Shown in pieces: positions 44,893-53,834 of a stretch of DNA of 64,000 bases. The position numbers and the translations under genes were made by a program. Numbering within the stretch: the stretch's first letter is position 1; the number at the start of each line of letters is the position of its first letter. The stretch spans positions 22,432 to 86,431 of the forward strand of contig NZ_WTVS01000022.1 in NCBI RefSeq assembly GCF_012911005.2, read 5' to 3'. The notes beneath the pieces were generated by a model. The model was not told where the DNA came from and made no database searches. It saw only the letters and a program-made list of their open reading frames with translations. The DNA comes from Aromatoleum toluolicum (GTDB taxonomy: Bacteria; Pseudomonadota; Gammaproteobacteria; Burkholderiales; Rhodocyclaceae).

Positions 44893-45540
44893 ATGTTCAA
44901 CAAACCCGCCCTGTTCCCCAAGGTTCCAGATACCCCGGCTTCGCGCAACAACGGCACACTGCGGTCTCCGTCGGGCAGTCTGACCACGGGGTCGGCGTCC
45001 TCCGGCGCAAGCCTGTCGCGCAGTTCGACCGAACTGCCGGCCTCGTCCAGCGACTCCTCTCCGGCCGCTGACGACAAGGCGCTTGCGTCCGCGAGCGTCG
45101 CACCCGCCACGATCGAAGACACCTCCTCCCAGGACACTGGCAGCCGCCTGATCGTCGGACCGGACGTCAAGCTGAAGGGCGCAGAGATCCTCGACTGCGA
45201 CACCCTGGTCGTCGAAGGTCGTGTCGAGGCGACGATGGACAGCCGCGTGATCCGCATCGCCGAGAACGGCTCGTTCGCCGGCACCGTCGGCATCGACGTC
45301 GCGGAAGTGCGCGGCCGTTTCGAAGGCGAACTGACCGCCCGCAGCCAGCTGATTATCCACTCGACCGGCCGGGTCAGCGGCAAGATCCGCTACGGCAAGA
45401 TCCTGATCGAGGAGGGCGGCGAAATTTCGGGTGACGTCCAGTCGCTGGCCAATGCCAAGGACGCCAAGGATGCGGGGCGCGAGACCGTGCGCGCGGTCGG
45501 GCGCGACGAGCCCAACGTGAAGGTCGCCGTCGGCGCCTGA
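44893..45540 (+). CDS. Bactofilin (polymer-forming cytoskeletal protein)
   Basis: A 215-residue protein with a central bactofilin (DUF583) right-handed beta-helix, about residues 85-190: LIVGPDVKLKGAEILDCDTL, VEGRVEATMDSRVIRI, GSFAGTVGIDVAEVRGRF and GRVSGKIRYGKILIEEGGEISG, quoted in part. The first 80 residues are a disordered Ser/Thr-rich tail, and a short basic/acidic tail ends the protein. Bactofilins form membrane-associated filaments that place cell-wall enzymes and polysaccharide machinery. AAGGAGA lies 6 bases before the ATG at 44893. The upstream sigma-54 element and GlrR-like sites suggest control by the neighbouring kinase system. The PilZ gene converges downstream. Confidence 0.93.
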   Translation: MFNKPALFPKVPDTPASRNNGTLRSPSGSLTTGSASSGASLSRSSTELPASSSDSSPAADDKALASASVAPATIEDTSSQDTGSRLIVGPDVKLKGAEILDCDTLVVEGRVEATMDSRVIRIAENGSFAGTVGIDVAEVRGRFEGELTARSQLIIHSTGRVSGKIRYGKILIEEGGEISGDVQSLANAKDAKDAGRETVRAVGRDEPNVKVAVGA

Positions 45541-45562
45541 GCGATTCTTCTGCGGTCCGGGA

Positions 45563-45598
45563 ACCGGCAGCCGACCTCCAACGAGGCCGGCTGCCGGT
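45563..45598. terminator. Hairpin between convergent bactofilin and PilZ genes
   Basis: A perfect 11-bp stem (ACCGGCAGCCG with CGGCTGCCGGT) encloses a 14-base loop with further pairing. It lies 22 bases after the bactofilin stop. T residues are sparse on both sides, so it is a moderate bidirectional terminator candidate. Confidence 0.6.
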
Positions 45599-45604
45599 CG
45601 TTCG

Positions 45605-45970
45605 TCAACTCTCGCCGTCTTCGTCGTCGAAGCCGACCGTGAAGCGCGACAGCATCGACTTCAGCGCCGCCTCGTTCTCCGGGCGGTCCAGTTCGAACAG
45701 GCGGAAACCCGTGCTGCAGAACTCCGGGTTGGTGTCGTATCCCGACCACATCGCCTTGGCCGGCAACACCACGCTGCGGCCTTTGCCGTGATCGTCGGGC
45801 AGGTCGACGCGCAGGCGGTAAAGTTGGCCTGTCAGCAGCTTGCTGGGGCCGTACACGAGCAGGCCGCCCTTGCTGATGTCGCCGATGCGTCCGATGAATT
45901 TGCCCGTTTCCGCGTCGTACACGCGAAACGAAATCGAGATCGATCGGCGGCGAAACAGTCGGTGTTCCAT
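45605..45970 (-). CDS. PilZ-domain protein (cyclic-di-GMP receptor candidate)
   Basis: A 121-residue protein consisting almost only of a PilZ domain. The c-di-GMP-binding signatures are visible as an Arg-rich start (LFRRRSISISFRV, close to RxxxR) and the DISKGGLLVYGP motif (D/NxSxxG). No other domain is present, so it may be a single-domain effector or adaptor. It lies 30 bases after the end of the transglycosylase gene and on the same strand. A large GGDEF-EAL protein is encoded at 60554-63517. Confidence 0.92.
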   Translation of the reverse strand: MEHRLFRRRSISISFRVYDAETGKFIGRIGDISKGGLLVYGPSKLLTGQLYRLRVDLPDDHGKGRSVVLPAKAMWSGYDTNPEFCSTGFRLFELDRPENEAALKSMLSRFTVGFDDEDGES

Positions 45971-46000
45971 GTCGGTTTCCGAGTCTGAAGATTGGGCGGC

Positions 46001-46645
46001 TCAGTTCGCCTGGCCGCGTGCCTCCGTCACGGCGAGCGTCAGCGGCTGATAGCTCCAGTGACGCTCCCATGCCGCGCGTACCATGTTCGGATATTCGGGG
46101 CGGCCGAGGCTGCCGTTGTAGCGTCCGAGAGCCCGGAACAGGTCGCCTTTCTCCACGTCGAGGTAGTGGCGCAGGATCGTGCAGCCGTAACGCAGGTTCG
46201 TACGCAGGTGAAAAAGGTTGTCTTCGGCCCCGCCTATCGTCCTGATCCAGAACGGCATCACCTGCATGTAGCCGCGTGCGCCGGCGCTCGACACCGCGTA
46301 CTTGCGGAAACCGCTCTCGACCTGGATCAGGCCGAGGACGAGCTGCGGGTCGAGCCCCGCTCGGGTCGCCTCGTAATGCACCGAAGTCAGCAGATCCTCG
46401 CGATAGCTGCGGTCCGGGATGCGCTTCTCCAGGCGGCGCGACATCTCCCCCAGCCAGCGCGCGCGCTCGCCCGCATCGGCGATCAGCAGCTCCGGCGCCC
46501 CCGCATCGCTCACCGCCGCATGCAGCGCGGCCCGTACGCTCGCCGCCATCGGCTCGTAGACCTGGTTGCCGGCCGACGCGCCGCCGCTGACGGCCAGAGC
46601 GGCTGTCAGCGCGGCGCGCAGCAGCGTGCGGAGCGTGCGTGTCAT
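46001..46645 (-). CDS. Lytic transglycosylase, SLT domain
   Basis: A 214-residue periplasmic murein lyase with a signal peptide (TRTLRTLLRAALTAALAV, cleavage near GGASAG). The Slt-type catalytic domain covers about residues 75-185: SVHYEATRAGLDPQLVLGLIQVESGF with catalytic Glu in QVESGF, then GARGYMQVMPFW and the ALGRYNGSLG motif near residue 175. It cleaves glycan strands to 1,6-anhydromuropeptides. proS ends 21 bases upstream on the same strand, so the genes may be co-transcribed. Confidence 0.94.
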   Translation of the reverse strand: MTRTLRTLLRAALTAALAVSGGASAGNQVYEPMAASVRAALHAAVSDAGAPELLIADAGERARWLGEMSRRLEKRIPDRSYREDLLTSVHYEATRAGLDPQLVLGLIQVESGFRKYAVSSAGARGYMQVMPFWIRTIGGAEDNLFHLRTNLRYGCTILRHYLDVEKGDLFRALGRYNGSLGRPEYPNMVRAAWERHWSYQPLTLAVTEARGQAN

Positions 46646-46665
46646 GCGTCCGTTATAGCCGAAAG

Positions 46666-48414
46666 TCATTGGCCCCGCAGCTTCGCCGCGACGAAACCGG
46701 CAAGATCGCCGATCGCCACCTTGGTCGCCTCCGCCTCGCGCCGGCCCTGGTATTCGGCCATGCCTTCCTTCAGCCCGCGCTCGCCGATCACCACGCGATG
46801 CGGCACGCCGATCAGCTCCCAGTCGGCGAACATCACGCCCGGGCGCTCGTCGCGGTCGTCGAGGATCGCATCCACGCCCGCGCCAAGCAGCCCTTCGTAG
46901 AGCTTCAATGCCTCGGCACGCACCGCTTCCGACTTGCCCCAGCCCACCGGGCACACCACGATGCGGAAGGGCGCGAGCGCGTCCGGCCAGATGATGCCGC
47001 GCGCGTCGTTGTTCTGCTCGATCGCCGCCCCCAGGATGCGCGTCACGCCGATGCCGTAGCAGCCCATCTCGAAATGCTTGGGCTTGCCGTCCTCGTCGAG
47101 GAAGGTCGCGTTCATCGCCTTCGAATACTTCGTGCCGAGGTAGAACACGTGGCCCACCTCGATGCCGCGCTGGATCGCGAGGCGCCCCTTGCCGTCCGGG
47201 CTCGGGTCGCCCTCGACCACATTGCGCAGGTCGGCGACGAGGTCGGGTTCGGGCAGATCGCGGCCCCAGTTCGCACCGGTGTAGTGGTAGTCCTCATCGT
47301 TGGCGCCACAGATGAAGTCCGACATGTTCGCCACCGTGCGGTCGGCGACCACCTTCACCGGCTTCTTCATGCCGATCGGCCCGAGGTAGCCAGGCTTGCA
47401 GCCGAAGTGCTCGTGGATCTCGGCCTCGGTCGCGAAGCGGAAGCCTGCCTTGAGGCCCTCGAGCTTGCTCGCCTTGACCTCATTCAGCGCGTGGTCGCCG
47501 CGCACCAGCAGCAGCCACACCGTCACGCCGGCCGGCCGGCCCTTGTCGTCGACGTCGTCGGTCGCGAGCACCAGCGACTTCAACGTCGTCGCGAGCGGCA
47601 CCTCGAGCAGCTTCGCGACGTCGGCGCAGGTCGCCTTGCCCGGGGTCGGCGTCTTCTCCAGCCCGTGCGTCGGTGTGGCGCGCGACGCCAGCAGCGGCAG
47701 CGCCTCGGCCAGTTCGATGTTCGCCGCGTAGTCCGAATCCGGGCAATAGACGATCGCGTCCTCGCCGGTGTCGGCGATCACCTGGAACTCGTGCGAGCGG
47801 TCGCCGCCGATTGCGCCGGTGTCGGCCGCCACGGCACGGTAGGTGAGGCCCAGGCGGTCGAAGATGCGGCAGTACGCCGCGTACATCGCGTCGTAGCTGC
47901 GGCCCGCGGCGTCCATGCTGCGGTCGAAGGAGTAGGCGTCCTTCATCGTGAATTCGCGCCCGCGCATCACGCCGAAACGGGGACGGCGCTCGTCGCGGAA
48001 CTTGGTCTGGATCTGGTAGAAATTCTTCGGCAGCTGGCGGTAGCTCTTCAGCTCCTGGCGCGCGATGTCGGTCACCACCTCCTCGGAGGTCGGCTGCAGC
48101 GCGAAGTCGCGCTCGTGGCGGTCCTTGAAGCGCAGCATCTCCTCGCCCATCTTCTCCCAGCGGCCGGTCTCGGCCCACAGCTCGGACGGCTGCACCATCG
48201 GCATTGACAGTTCGAGGGCGCCGGCGCGGTTCATCTCCTCGCGCACGATCTCCTCGACCTTGCGGATCACGCGCAGGCCGATCGGCAGGTAGCTGTAGAT
48301 GCCGGCGGCAACCTTGCGGATGAAGCCCGCACGCAGCATCAGCTTCTGGCTGACGACCTCGGCATCGGCGGGGGCTTCCTTGAGGGTGGAGATGAAATAC
48401 TGGCTGGCACGCAT
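46666..48414 (-). CDS. proS: Prolyl-tRNA synthetase, bacterial type
   Basis: A class II synthetase of 582 residues with an inserted editing (INS) domain, the bacterial form. Motifs: [19 protein letters not shown] near residue 50, [19 protein letters not shown] (motif 2) near residue 140, and [14 protein letters not shown] (motif 3) near 445. The INS domain (about 225-405) includes KSLVLATDD and [17 protein letters not shown]. The C-terminal anticodon domain ends VAAKLRGQ. Divergent from rppH, with 218 bases between starts. Confidence 0.97.
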   Translation of the reverse strand: MRASQYFISTLKEAPADAEVVSQKLMLRAGFIRKVAAGIYSYLPIGLRVIRKVEEIVREEMNRAGALELSMPMVQPSELWAETGRWEKMGEEMLRFKDRHERDFALQPTSEEVVTDIARQELKSYRQLPKNFYQIQTKFRDERRPRFGVMRGREFTMKDAYSFDRSMDAAGRSYDAMYAAYCRIFDRLGLTYRAVAADTGAIGGDRSHEFQVIADTGEDAIVYCPDSDYAANIELAEALPLLASRATPTHGLEKTPTPGKATCADVAKLLEVPLATTLKSLVLATDDVDDKGRPAGVTVWLLLVRGDHALNEVKASKLEGLKAGFRFATEAEIHEHFGCKPGYLGPIGMKKPVKVVADRTVANMSDFICGANDEDYHYTGANWGRDLPEPDLVADLRNVVEGDPSPDGKGRLAIQRGIEVGHVFYLGTKYSKAMNATFLDEDGKPKHFEMGCYGIGVTRILGAAIEQNNDARGIIWPDALAPFRIVVCPVGWGKSEAVRAEALKLYEGLLGAGVDAILDDRDERPGVMFADWELIGVPHRVVIGERGLKEGMAEYQGRREAEATKVAIGDLAGFVAAKLRGQ

Positions 48415-48632
48415 TCTTGAGTCCGCGGTTGTCGGTTGGGCAAACCACCAATTTTAGCCGGTCGCGTGCGCGTCGGGTATGCGCCGTGCTGCACATTCGG
48501 GGCTGGCGCAATTTCCGGCCCGCGCGTGGCAAAAAGCGCTTCGGAAACGGGAACATGCCACGGGTCGCGCCTTTCCAATGCAGGGTAAGTGTGAAAAAAT
48601 CGCTACAACTCTCATGAATTGAAGGTTTGATC

Positions 48633-49163
48633 ATGCTCGACCGTGAAGGCTATCGCCCGAACGTCGGCATCGTTCTGGTCAACGCGCGCAACGAGGTGTT
48701 CTGGGGCAAACGGATTCGCGAACATTCCTGGCAGTTCCCGCAGGGCGGCATCAAGCACGGGGAATCCCCCGAGCAGGCGATGTTCAGGGAACTCTTCGAA
48801 GAAGTGGGTCTGCGCCCCGAGCATGTGAAGATTCTTGGCCGCACGCGCGGCTGGTTGAGGTATGACGTTCCGAAACACTGGATAAAGAGGGAATGGCGCA
48901 ACACCTACCGCGGGCAGAAACAGATCTGGTTTCTCCTGCGGCTGGTCGGCCGTGATTCCGACGTCTGCCTGCGAGCCAGCAACCATCCGGAGTTCGATGC
49001 CTGGCGCTGGAGCGAGTATTGGGTGCCGCTGGAAGCTGTCATAGAGTTCAAGCGGCAGGTGTATCAGCAGGCACTGCTGGAGTTGGCGAAAAACCTGTTC
49101 CGGGTTCGTCCCGGAGACCTGCCTGAAGCCTACCGGGCCGCCGCGGAAGCGCGCGAGTCCTGA
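48633..49163 (+). CDS. rppH: RNA pyrophosphohydrolase RppH
   Basis: A 176-residue Nudix enzyme that removes pyrophosphate from 5' triphosphate ends of mRNA and so starts decay. The Nudix box begins GGIKHGES and ends RELFEEVGL (residues about 38-60). The N-terminus [13 protein letters not shown] is family-specific. The start is the ATG at 48633. A strong terminator follows the gene. rppH and proS are divergent neighbours in many betaproteobacteria. Confidence 0.96.
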   Translation: MLDREGYRPNVGIVLVNARNEVFWGKRIREHSWQFPQGGIKHGESPEQAMFRELFEEVGLRPEHVKILGRTRGWLRYDVPKHWIKREWRNTYRGQKQIWFLLRLVGRDSDVCLRASNHPEFDAWRWSEYWVPLEAVIEFKRQVYQQALLELAKNLFRVRPGDLPEAYRAAAEARES

Positions 49164-49175
49164 GCACGGCATCGA

Positions 49176-49226
49176 CGCCGCCGCGACGCAACCGGATCTT
49201 CCGGACGCATCGCGGCGGCGTTTTTT
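49176..49226 (+). terminator. Rho-independent terminator after rppH
   Basis: An 11-bp perfect stem (CGCCGCCGCGA at 49176-49186 with TCGCGGCGGCG at 49210-49220) has an inner CCGG/CCGG stem in its loop and is followed by six T residues. Confidence 0.88.
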
Positions 49227-49414
49227 CTGTTTCTGCCCGCCTGCTGCTGAACCGTTGAACGGGCGGCCGGTCAAATCTCCTATGCCGGTTTCCGTCCGGC
49301 TGCGGCGCGCGCGTCGACAGCGCCGTTCGCGGGGCGCGCGTGCAGTGTCTCGATGCGATGTCCGCAAGGCCAGCATGCGCCCCTCCACGCCATCGTCTGC
49401 AATGGGAGGTGCTC

Positions 49415-50008
49415 ATGAACCGGGAATTCGAACCGCTTCCGCAAGCGCGGCTGGCAGGTTTGCACTGCGAAGTCGCCAGAACGGATGCAAGCCGCAGGGT
49501 ATCCGCGTCCTCTCCCGCGGTCGAGGTCATGACCGACTTCACTCGAGTGCCTGCCGCGACCATTTCCGGCGAAACGCCGCTCGACGACGCCAACCGCGCG
49601 ATGCTCCTGCGCGGTGTCCGGCTCCTCCTCGTGAGCGATGCACGCCACCTCGTGCGCGGCGTCATCACCGTCGCCGACCTGCTCGGTGAACGCCCCGTGC
49701 ATACCGCGCGCGACCGCGGCGTGACGCTCGGCGAACTGACTGTCGACAGCGTCATGACGCCGCTCGAGAAGACCGAGGCCGTCGAACTCGGCGAGATCAT
49801 GCGTGCCGACGTGGGCCACATCGTCGCCACGCTGCGGCGTTCCGGCCGTCAGCATCTGTTGGTGCTGGAGCGCGAAGAGGGTGGTCGCGGGCTCATCCGC
49901 GGCATCTTCTCCGCGTCGCAGATCGCACGCCAGCTCGGCGAGCCGCAGCCGATGATCACCGAGATCGCGCGCACCTTCGCCGAGATCGAAGCCGCGATCG
50001 CGGCCTGA
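49415..50008 (+). CDS. CBS-domain protein
   Basis: A 197-residue cytosolic protein with a pair of CBS motifs, about residues 35-100 (VMTDFTRVPAATISGE, GVRLLLVSDARHLVRGVITVADLL; quoted in pieces) and 110-180 (VDSVMTPLEKTEAVELGEI, QHLLVLEREEG). CBS pairs bind adenine nucleotides and tune partner proteins. The ATG at 49415 is preceded by GGGAGG. It precedes the rubrerythrin gene by 143 bases on the same strand, so a shared transcript is possible. Partner unknown. Confidence 0.88.
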   Translation: MNREFEPLPQARLAGLHCEVARTDASRRVSASSPAVEVMTDFTRVPAATISGETPLDDANRAMLLRGVRLLLVSDARHLVRGVITVADLLGERPVHTARDRGVTLGELTVDSVMTPLEKTEAVELGEIMRADVGHIVATLRRSGRQHLLVLEREEGGRGLIRGIFSASQIARQLGEPQPMITEIARTFAEIEAAIAA

Positions 50009-50151
50009 CGTGGCGGAATCCCCCCATAGCCGGGCACCATCGAAAACATAGTTCCATTCAATTTTCCCTGGGCGCCCGCGCCTTCTAGGCTTCAAGCATC
50101 CCCGGTGGCAGACCGGGGCGGATCTTCGACACATCGAACGAGGAGACGACC

Positions 50152-50571
50152 ATGGAACTCAAGGGATCCAGGACAGAAACGAACCTGAAGGCCGCATTCG
50201 CGGGCGAATCGCAGGCCAACCGCCGTTACCTGTACTTCGCGGCGAAGGCAGACGTGGAAGGCCAGAACGACGTCGCCGCGGTGTTCCGCTCCACGGCGGA
50301 AGGTGAAACCGGCCACGCTCACGGCCATCTCGAATATCTCGAAGCTTGTGGCGACCCGGCCACCGGACTGCCGATCGGCGCCACGCGCGCCAATCTCGGC
50401 GCCGCCATCGCCGGAGAAACCCACGAGTACACGGACATGTACCCGGGTATGTCGAAAGTCGCGCGCGAGGAAGGCTTCGAAGAGATCGCCGACTGGTTCG
50501 AGACGCTCGCCAAAGCGGAACGCTCGCACGCCAACCGCTTCCAGAAGGCGCTGGGCGTATTGCAGGACTGA
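50152..50571 (+). CDS. Rubrerythrin (diiron only, no rubredoxin domain)
   Basis: A 139-residue ferritin-like diiron protein with the four metal-binding helices: ESQANRRYLYFA, EGETGHAHGHLEYL, AGETHEYTDMY and KAERSHANRF. It lacks the C-terminal rubredoxin domain of classic rubrerythrin, so another protein must deliver electrons. Rubrerythrins reduce hydrogen peroxide. The next two genes (Fe-S oxidoreductase and DUF3501) form a recurrent trio with rubrerythrin and may supply this electron path. A ribosome site GAGGAG precedes the ATG. Confidence 0.94.
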   Translation: MELKGSRTETNLKAAFAGESQANRRYLYFAAKADVEGQNDVAAVFRSTAEGETGHAHGHLEYLEACGDPATGLPIGATRANLGAAIAGETHEYTDMYPGMSKVAREEGFEEIADWFETLAKAERSHANRFQKALGVLQD

Positions 50572-50674
50572 GTCCGGAGGCGCATCCGCATCCGGCCACG
50601 GGCGGCCGCGCAGGCCGCCCTGACCCCTTATTGCACTCCGTGCGGCCGGCAGGTCGCGCGCCAAGGGAGGTCGC

Positions 50675-52015
50675 ATGTCCACGCGGGAAGGCAGTCTCGA
50701 GGCCCCCACGCGCCACCCGATCGCGTGGCAGGAGGCCGATTACTACGACGAAGCCAAACTCGGCCACGAGCTCGAACGCGTGTTCGACATCTGCCACGGA
50801 TGCCGGCGCTGCGTGAACCTGTGCAATGCGTTCCCGACCCTCTTTGACCTCGTCGACGAGGGCAGTACCGGCGAAGTCGACGGCGTCGTCAAGAAGGATT
50901 TCGTCAAGGTCGTCGATCAGTGCTACCTGTGCGACCTGTGCTTCATGACGAAGTGTCCCTATGTTCCGCCGCATCCGTGGAACGTCGATTTCCCGCACCT
51001 GATGCTGCGGGCCAAGGCGGTCAAGTTCCGCAAGGGCGAAGTGCGCCTGCGCGACAAGGTGCTCACCAGCACGGATGCGCTCGGCAAGCTCGCCGCCATT
51101 CCGGTCGTCGCCCAGACCGTCAATGCCGCCAACCGCAATGGCGCCGCGCGCGCCGTTCTGCAGTCGGTGCTCGGCGTCGACAAGCGCCGGGAGCTCCCGC
51201 CCTATGCCCCGGCCCGCTTCCGCCGCGCCGCCGACGTCCGGGCGGAGTGGCCGGTGCGCGACGGCGAACGCACGCCGGGCAAGGTCGCGATCTTCTCGAC
51301 CTGTTACATCAACTACAACGAGCCCGGCATCGGCCACGACCTCGTCGCCGTGCTCGCTCACAACGAGATCCCGGCCGTCCTCGCCCGTCAGGAAGCCTGT
51401 TGCGGCATGCCCAAGCTCGAACTCGGCGATCTCGAGGGCGTGCGCCGCCTGAAGGACGTGAACATCCCCCAGCTTGCAGCGCTCGCGCGCGACGGCTACG
51501 CGATCCTTGCTGCAGTGCCTTCGTGTGCGCTGATGTTCAAGCACGAGCTCCCGCTGCTCTTCCCCGGCGATGCCGACATCAAGGCCGTCGCCGACGCGAT
51601 GTTCGACCCCTTCGAGTACTTCATCCTCCGCCACCGCGACGGCCTGCTGAAGACCGACTTCAAGCAGCCGCTCGGCAAGGTCTCCTACCACATCCCCTGC
51701 CACAGCCGCGTGCAGAACATCGGACAGAAAACGCGCGAGACCCTGCAACTCGTCCCCGGTACCGAGGTCACCACGGTCGAGCGCTGCGCCGGTCACGACG
51801 GCACATGGGGGGTCAAGGAAGAGTACTTCGAACAGTCGATGAAGATCGGGCGCCCGGTGTTCCGCCAGATGGCGCAGGCCGCGCCGGACTTCATCAGCTC
51901 CGACTGCCCCATCGCCGGCCGCCACATCCAGCAGGGCATCCGCGACAGCGGTACCGCGCTCGCGGCGGAGAAGGCCCATCCCCTGACCCTGCTGCGCAGG
52001 GCCTACGGACTGTGA
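50675..52015 (+). CDS. Heterodisulfide-reductase-like Fe-S oxidoreductase
   Basis: A 446-residue protein with two [4Fe-4S] ferredoxin-type motifs near the N-terminus (CHGCRRCVNLC near residue 40 and CYLCDLCFMTKCP near 83), then two CCG domains, seen as EACCGMPKLELGDL near residue 240 and, in variant form, ERCAGHDGTWG near 370. This is the GlpC/HdrD-like architecture. It starts 103 bases after the rubrerythrin gene and is followed at 12 bases by DUF3501. It probably passes electrons to rubrerythrin or a thiol/disulfide partner in the cytosol. Confidence 0.92.
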   Translation: MSTREGSLEAPTRHPIAWQEADYYDEAKLGHELERVFDICHGCRRCVNLCNAFPTLFDLVDEGSTGEVDGVVKKDFVKVVDQCYLCDLCFMTKCPYVPPHPWNVDFPHLMLRAKAVKFRKGEVRLRDKVLTSTDALGKLAAIPVVAQTVNAANRNGAARAVLQSVLGVDKRRELPPYAPARFRRAADVRAEWPVRDGERTPGKVAIFSTCYINYNEPGIGHDLVAVLAHNEIPAVLARQEACCGMPKLELGDLEGVRRLKDVNIPQLAALARDGYAILAAVPSCALMFKHELPLLFPGDADIKAVADAMFDPFEYFILRHRDGLLKTDFKQPLGKVSYHIPCHSRVQNIGQKTRETLQLVPGTEVTTVERCAGHDGTWGVKEEYFEQSMKIGRPVFRQMAQAAPDFISSDCPIAGRHIQQGIRDSGTALAAEKAHPLTLLRRAYGL

Positions 52016-52027
52016 GGAACCGACCCG

Positions 52028-52615
52028 ATGAACCCCATTTCCCGCGACAGTCTCCTCAGCCTCGAAGCCTACGCCCGCCAGCGCGCCGCCTTCCGCAGCC
52101 GCGTCATCGCCCACAAGAAGGAGCGCACGCTGCATCTCGGCGAACACATCACGCTGATCTTCGAGGACGAACTCACGATCCGCTACCAGATCCAGGAAAT
52201 GCTGCGCATCGAGCGCACCTTCGAGGAAGCCGGCATCCGGGACGAACTCGACGCCTACAACCCGCTCGTTCCCGACGGCAGCAACTGGAAGGCGACGATG
52301 ATGATCGAGTTCCCCGCGGAGGACCAGCGGCGACTCTGGCTCGCCCGCCTGATCGGGATCGAACGCCGCGTCTGGGCGCGCGTCGGAGGCGACGAGCCGA
52401 TCTTCGCGATTGCGGACGAGGACCTGGAACGCGACAATGGCGAGAAGACGTCCGCGGTGCACTTCCTCCGCTTCGAACTGCCGCCTGCGCAGATCCGCGC
52501 CCTGCATGCAGGTGCCGCGCTCGCGATCGGTGTCGATCATCCCGCCCTGTCGGCGGTCGTGGAACCCGTACCCGACGCGATCCGGCAATCCTTGTGTGGA
52601 GACCTGCGAGCTTGA
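52028..52615 (+). CDS. DUF3501 family protein
   Basis: A 195-residue protein of uncharacterised family DUF3501, recognised by [20 protein letters not shown] at the N-terminus (quoted in part), the segment [20 protein letters not shown] near residue 42 and [20 protein letters not shown] near 92. The family is nearly always encoded beside rubrerythrin and the HdrD-like Fe-S protein, exactly as here, which suggests a common peroxide- or redox-related task. The stop overlaps the TTG start of the next gene (TTGA). Confidence 0.9.
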   Translation: MNPISRDSLLSLEAYARQRAAFRSRVIAHKKERTLHLGEHITLIFEDELTIRYQIQEMLRIERTFEEAGIRDELDAYNPLVPDGSNWKATMMIEFPAEDQRRLWLARLIGIERRVWARVGGDEPIFAIADEDLERDNGEKTSAVHFLRFELPPAQIRALHAGAALAIGVDHPALSAVVEPVPDAIRQSLCGDLRA

Positions 52616-53136
52616 CGCTGCTGAAACCCATCATCCGCGGGGGCCTCGTGGCCCTCGTCTGTTTTTCGGCCCCGGCAATTGCCGGGCTCCTCACCGACCT
52701 CGAACCCGATTGGAAGGAGGGCGAGCACACGCTGCCCGCGCCACCGCGCGAAACCGGTCTGCGCGAATTTTTCGTCAGCAGCGCGTCGCCCAACCACTTC
52801 TATATCGACGAGGACAGCATCATGGTCGGCGACGACGGCGTCGTCCGCTACACCCTGGTGATCCGCAGCGCCGGCGGCGCGACGAACGTCACGCACGAAG
52901 GTATCCGCTGCGCCAGCGGCACTTGGCGCCTGTACGCAACCGGCCGCGCCGGCGGACAATGGTCTGCGGTGCGCGACGAGGAATGGAAGCCGATCGTCGG
53001 CAACGCCTACAATCGCCCGCGCGCGGCGCTTTCGGAAGACCATATCTGCGACGGCCCGGTGCCGCCGCGCGACCGCAACGAAGTCCTGCGGCGGCTGCGT
53101 GGCGAAGCCAGCACCTTCATGAAATCGGGAAAATAA
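52612..53136 (+). CDS. CNP1-like family protein, secreted
   Basis: A 174-residue protein with a signal peptide ([20 protein letters not shown], cleavage near residue 24) and a CNP1-like domain (family PF08750), seen as [20 protein letters not shown] (quoted in part), [21 protein letters not shown] and [14 protein letters not shown]. The start is TTG at 52612, overlapping the DUF3501 stop by 4 bases, which indicates tight coupling. CNP1-like proteins are small beta-rich periplasmic proteins of unknown role, first noted in Neisseria. It precedes coq7 by 23 bases. Confidence 0.85.
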   Translation: MTLLKPIIRGGLVALVCFSAPAIAGLLTDLEPDWKEGEHTLPAPPRETGLREFFVSSASPNHFYIDEDSIMVGDDGVVRYTLVIRSAGGATNVTHEGIRCASGTWRLYATGRAGGQWSAVRDEEWKPIVGNAYNRPRAALSEDHICDGPVPPRDRNEVLRRLRGEASTFMKSGK

Positions 53137-53159
53137 GCCTGCAGACCGAGGAAACCCCC

Positions 53160-53777
53160 ATGGATCAGCTCATCGTCGAATTCGACAAGGCCCTGCGCAC
53201 CCTGTTCGCCCCTGCGCGCACGGTGCGTCCCGTACCCGGCGGCGACATGCCGGATACCCTGCTCAGCGACGCCCAGCGCGAACACGTCGCCGGCCTCATG
53301 CGCGTCAATCACTGCGGCGAGATCTGTGCCCAGGCCCTCTATCAGGGACAGGCCATCATGTCCCGCGATGCCAGCGTGCGCCGCGAACTCGAGCAGGCCT
53401 CGAACGAGGAGACCGAACATCTCGCCTGGACCGAACAGCGCATCGCCGAACTCGGCGGACGCAAGAGCCTGTTGAACCCCCTGTGGTACGGCGGGTCGCT
53501 GGCGCTGGGAATGCTGGCCGGGCGGCTCGGCGACCGCTGGAACCTCGGCTTCCTCGCAGAAACCGAGCGCCAGGTGGAGGCCCATCTCGGCGGGCACCTC
53601 GATCAGCTGCCGGCCGAGGACCAGAAGTCGCGCGAGACCATCAGGCAGATGAAGATCGACGAAGCGCGCCACGCCGACACCGCCATCGGCCTCGGTGCGC
53701 AGGAGCTTCCCGGGCCGGTCAAGGCAGCCATGAAGATCATGGCGCGGGTCATGACGACCACCTCGTATCGCGTCTGA
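53160..53777 (+). CDS. coq7: Demethoxyubiquinone hydroxylase (Coq7)
   Basis: A 205-residue diiron monooxygenase for the last hydroxylation of ubiquinone synthesis. Ferritin-like iron-binding motifs are visible: [46 protein letters not shown] and [16 protein letters not shown]. Length matches bacterial Coq7. The ATG at 53160 directly follows CCCCC, with GAGGAAA upstream as ribosome site. It ends the run of five tightly spaced genes from rubrerythrin onward. The convergent osmC gene lies 57 bases downstream with a short hairpin between. Confidence 0.96.
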   Translation: MDQLIVEFDKALRTLFAPARTVRPVPGGDMPDTLLSDAQREHVAGLMRVNHCGEICAQALYQGQAIMSRDASVRRELEQASNEETEHLAWTEQRIAELGGRKSLLNPLWYGGSLALGMLAGRLGDRWNLGFLAETERQVEAHLGGHLDQLPAEDQKSRETIRQMKIDEARHADTAIGLGAQELPGPVKAAMKIMARVMTTTSYRV

Positions 53778-53834
53778 CCCGCAGGCAGGGCAGGGGGCGG
53801 CCCCGTCCCCTGGCCGGTTACCCAGGCCGGAGGC

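Noticed and set aside
50159..52588. 809-codon open frame antisense to the rubrerythrin/Fe-S/DUF3501 cluster
   Set aside because: It spans three well-supported genes on the other strand and has no recognisable domain or ribosome site.
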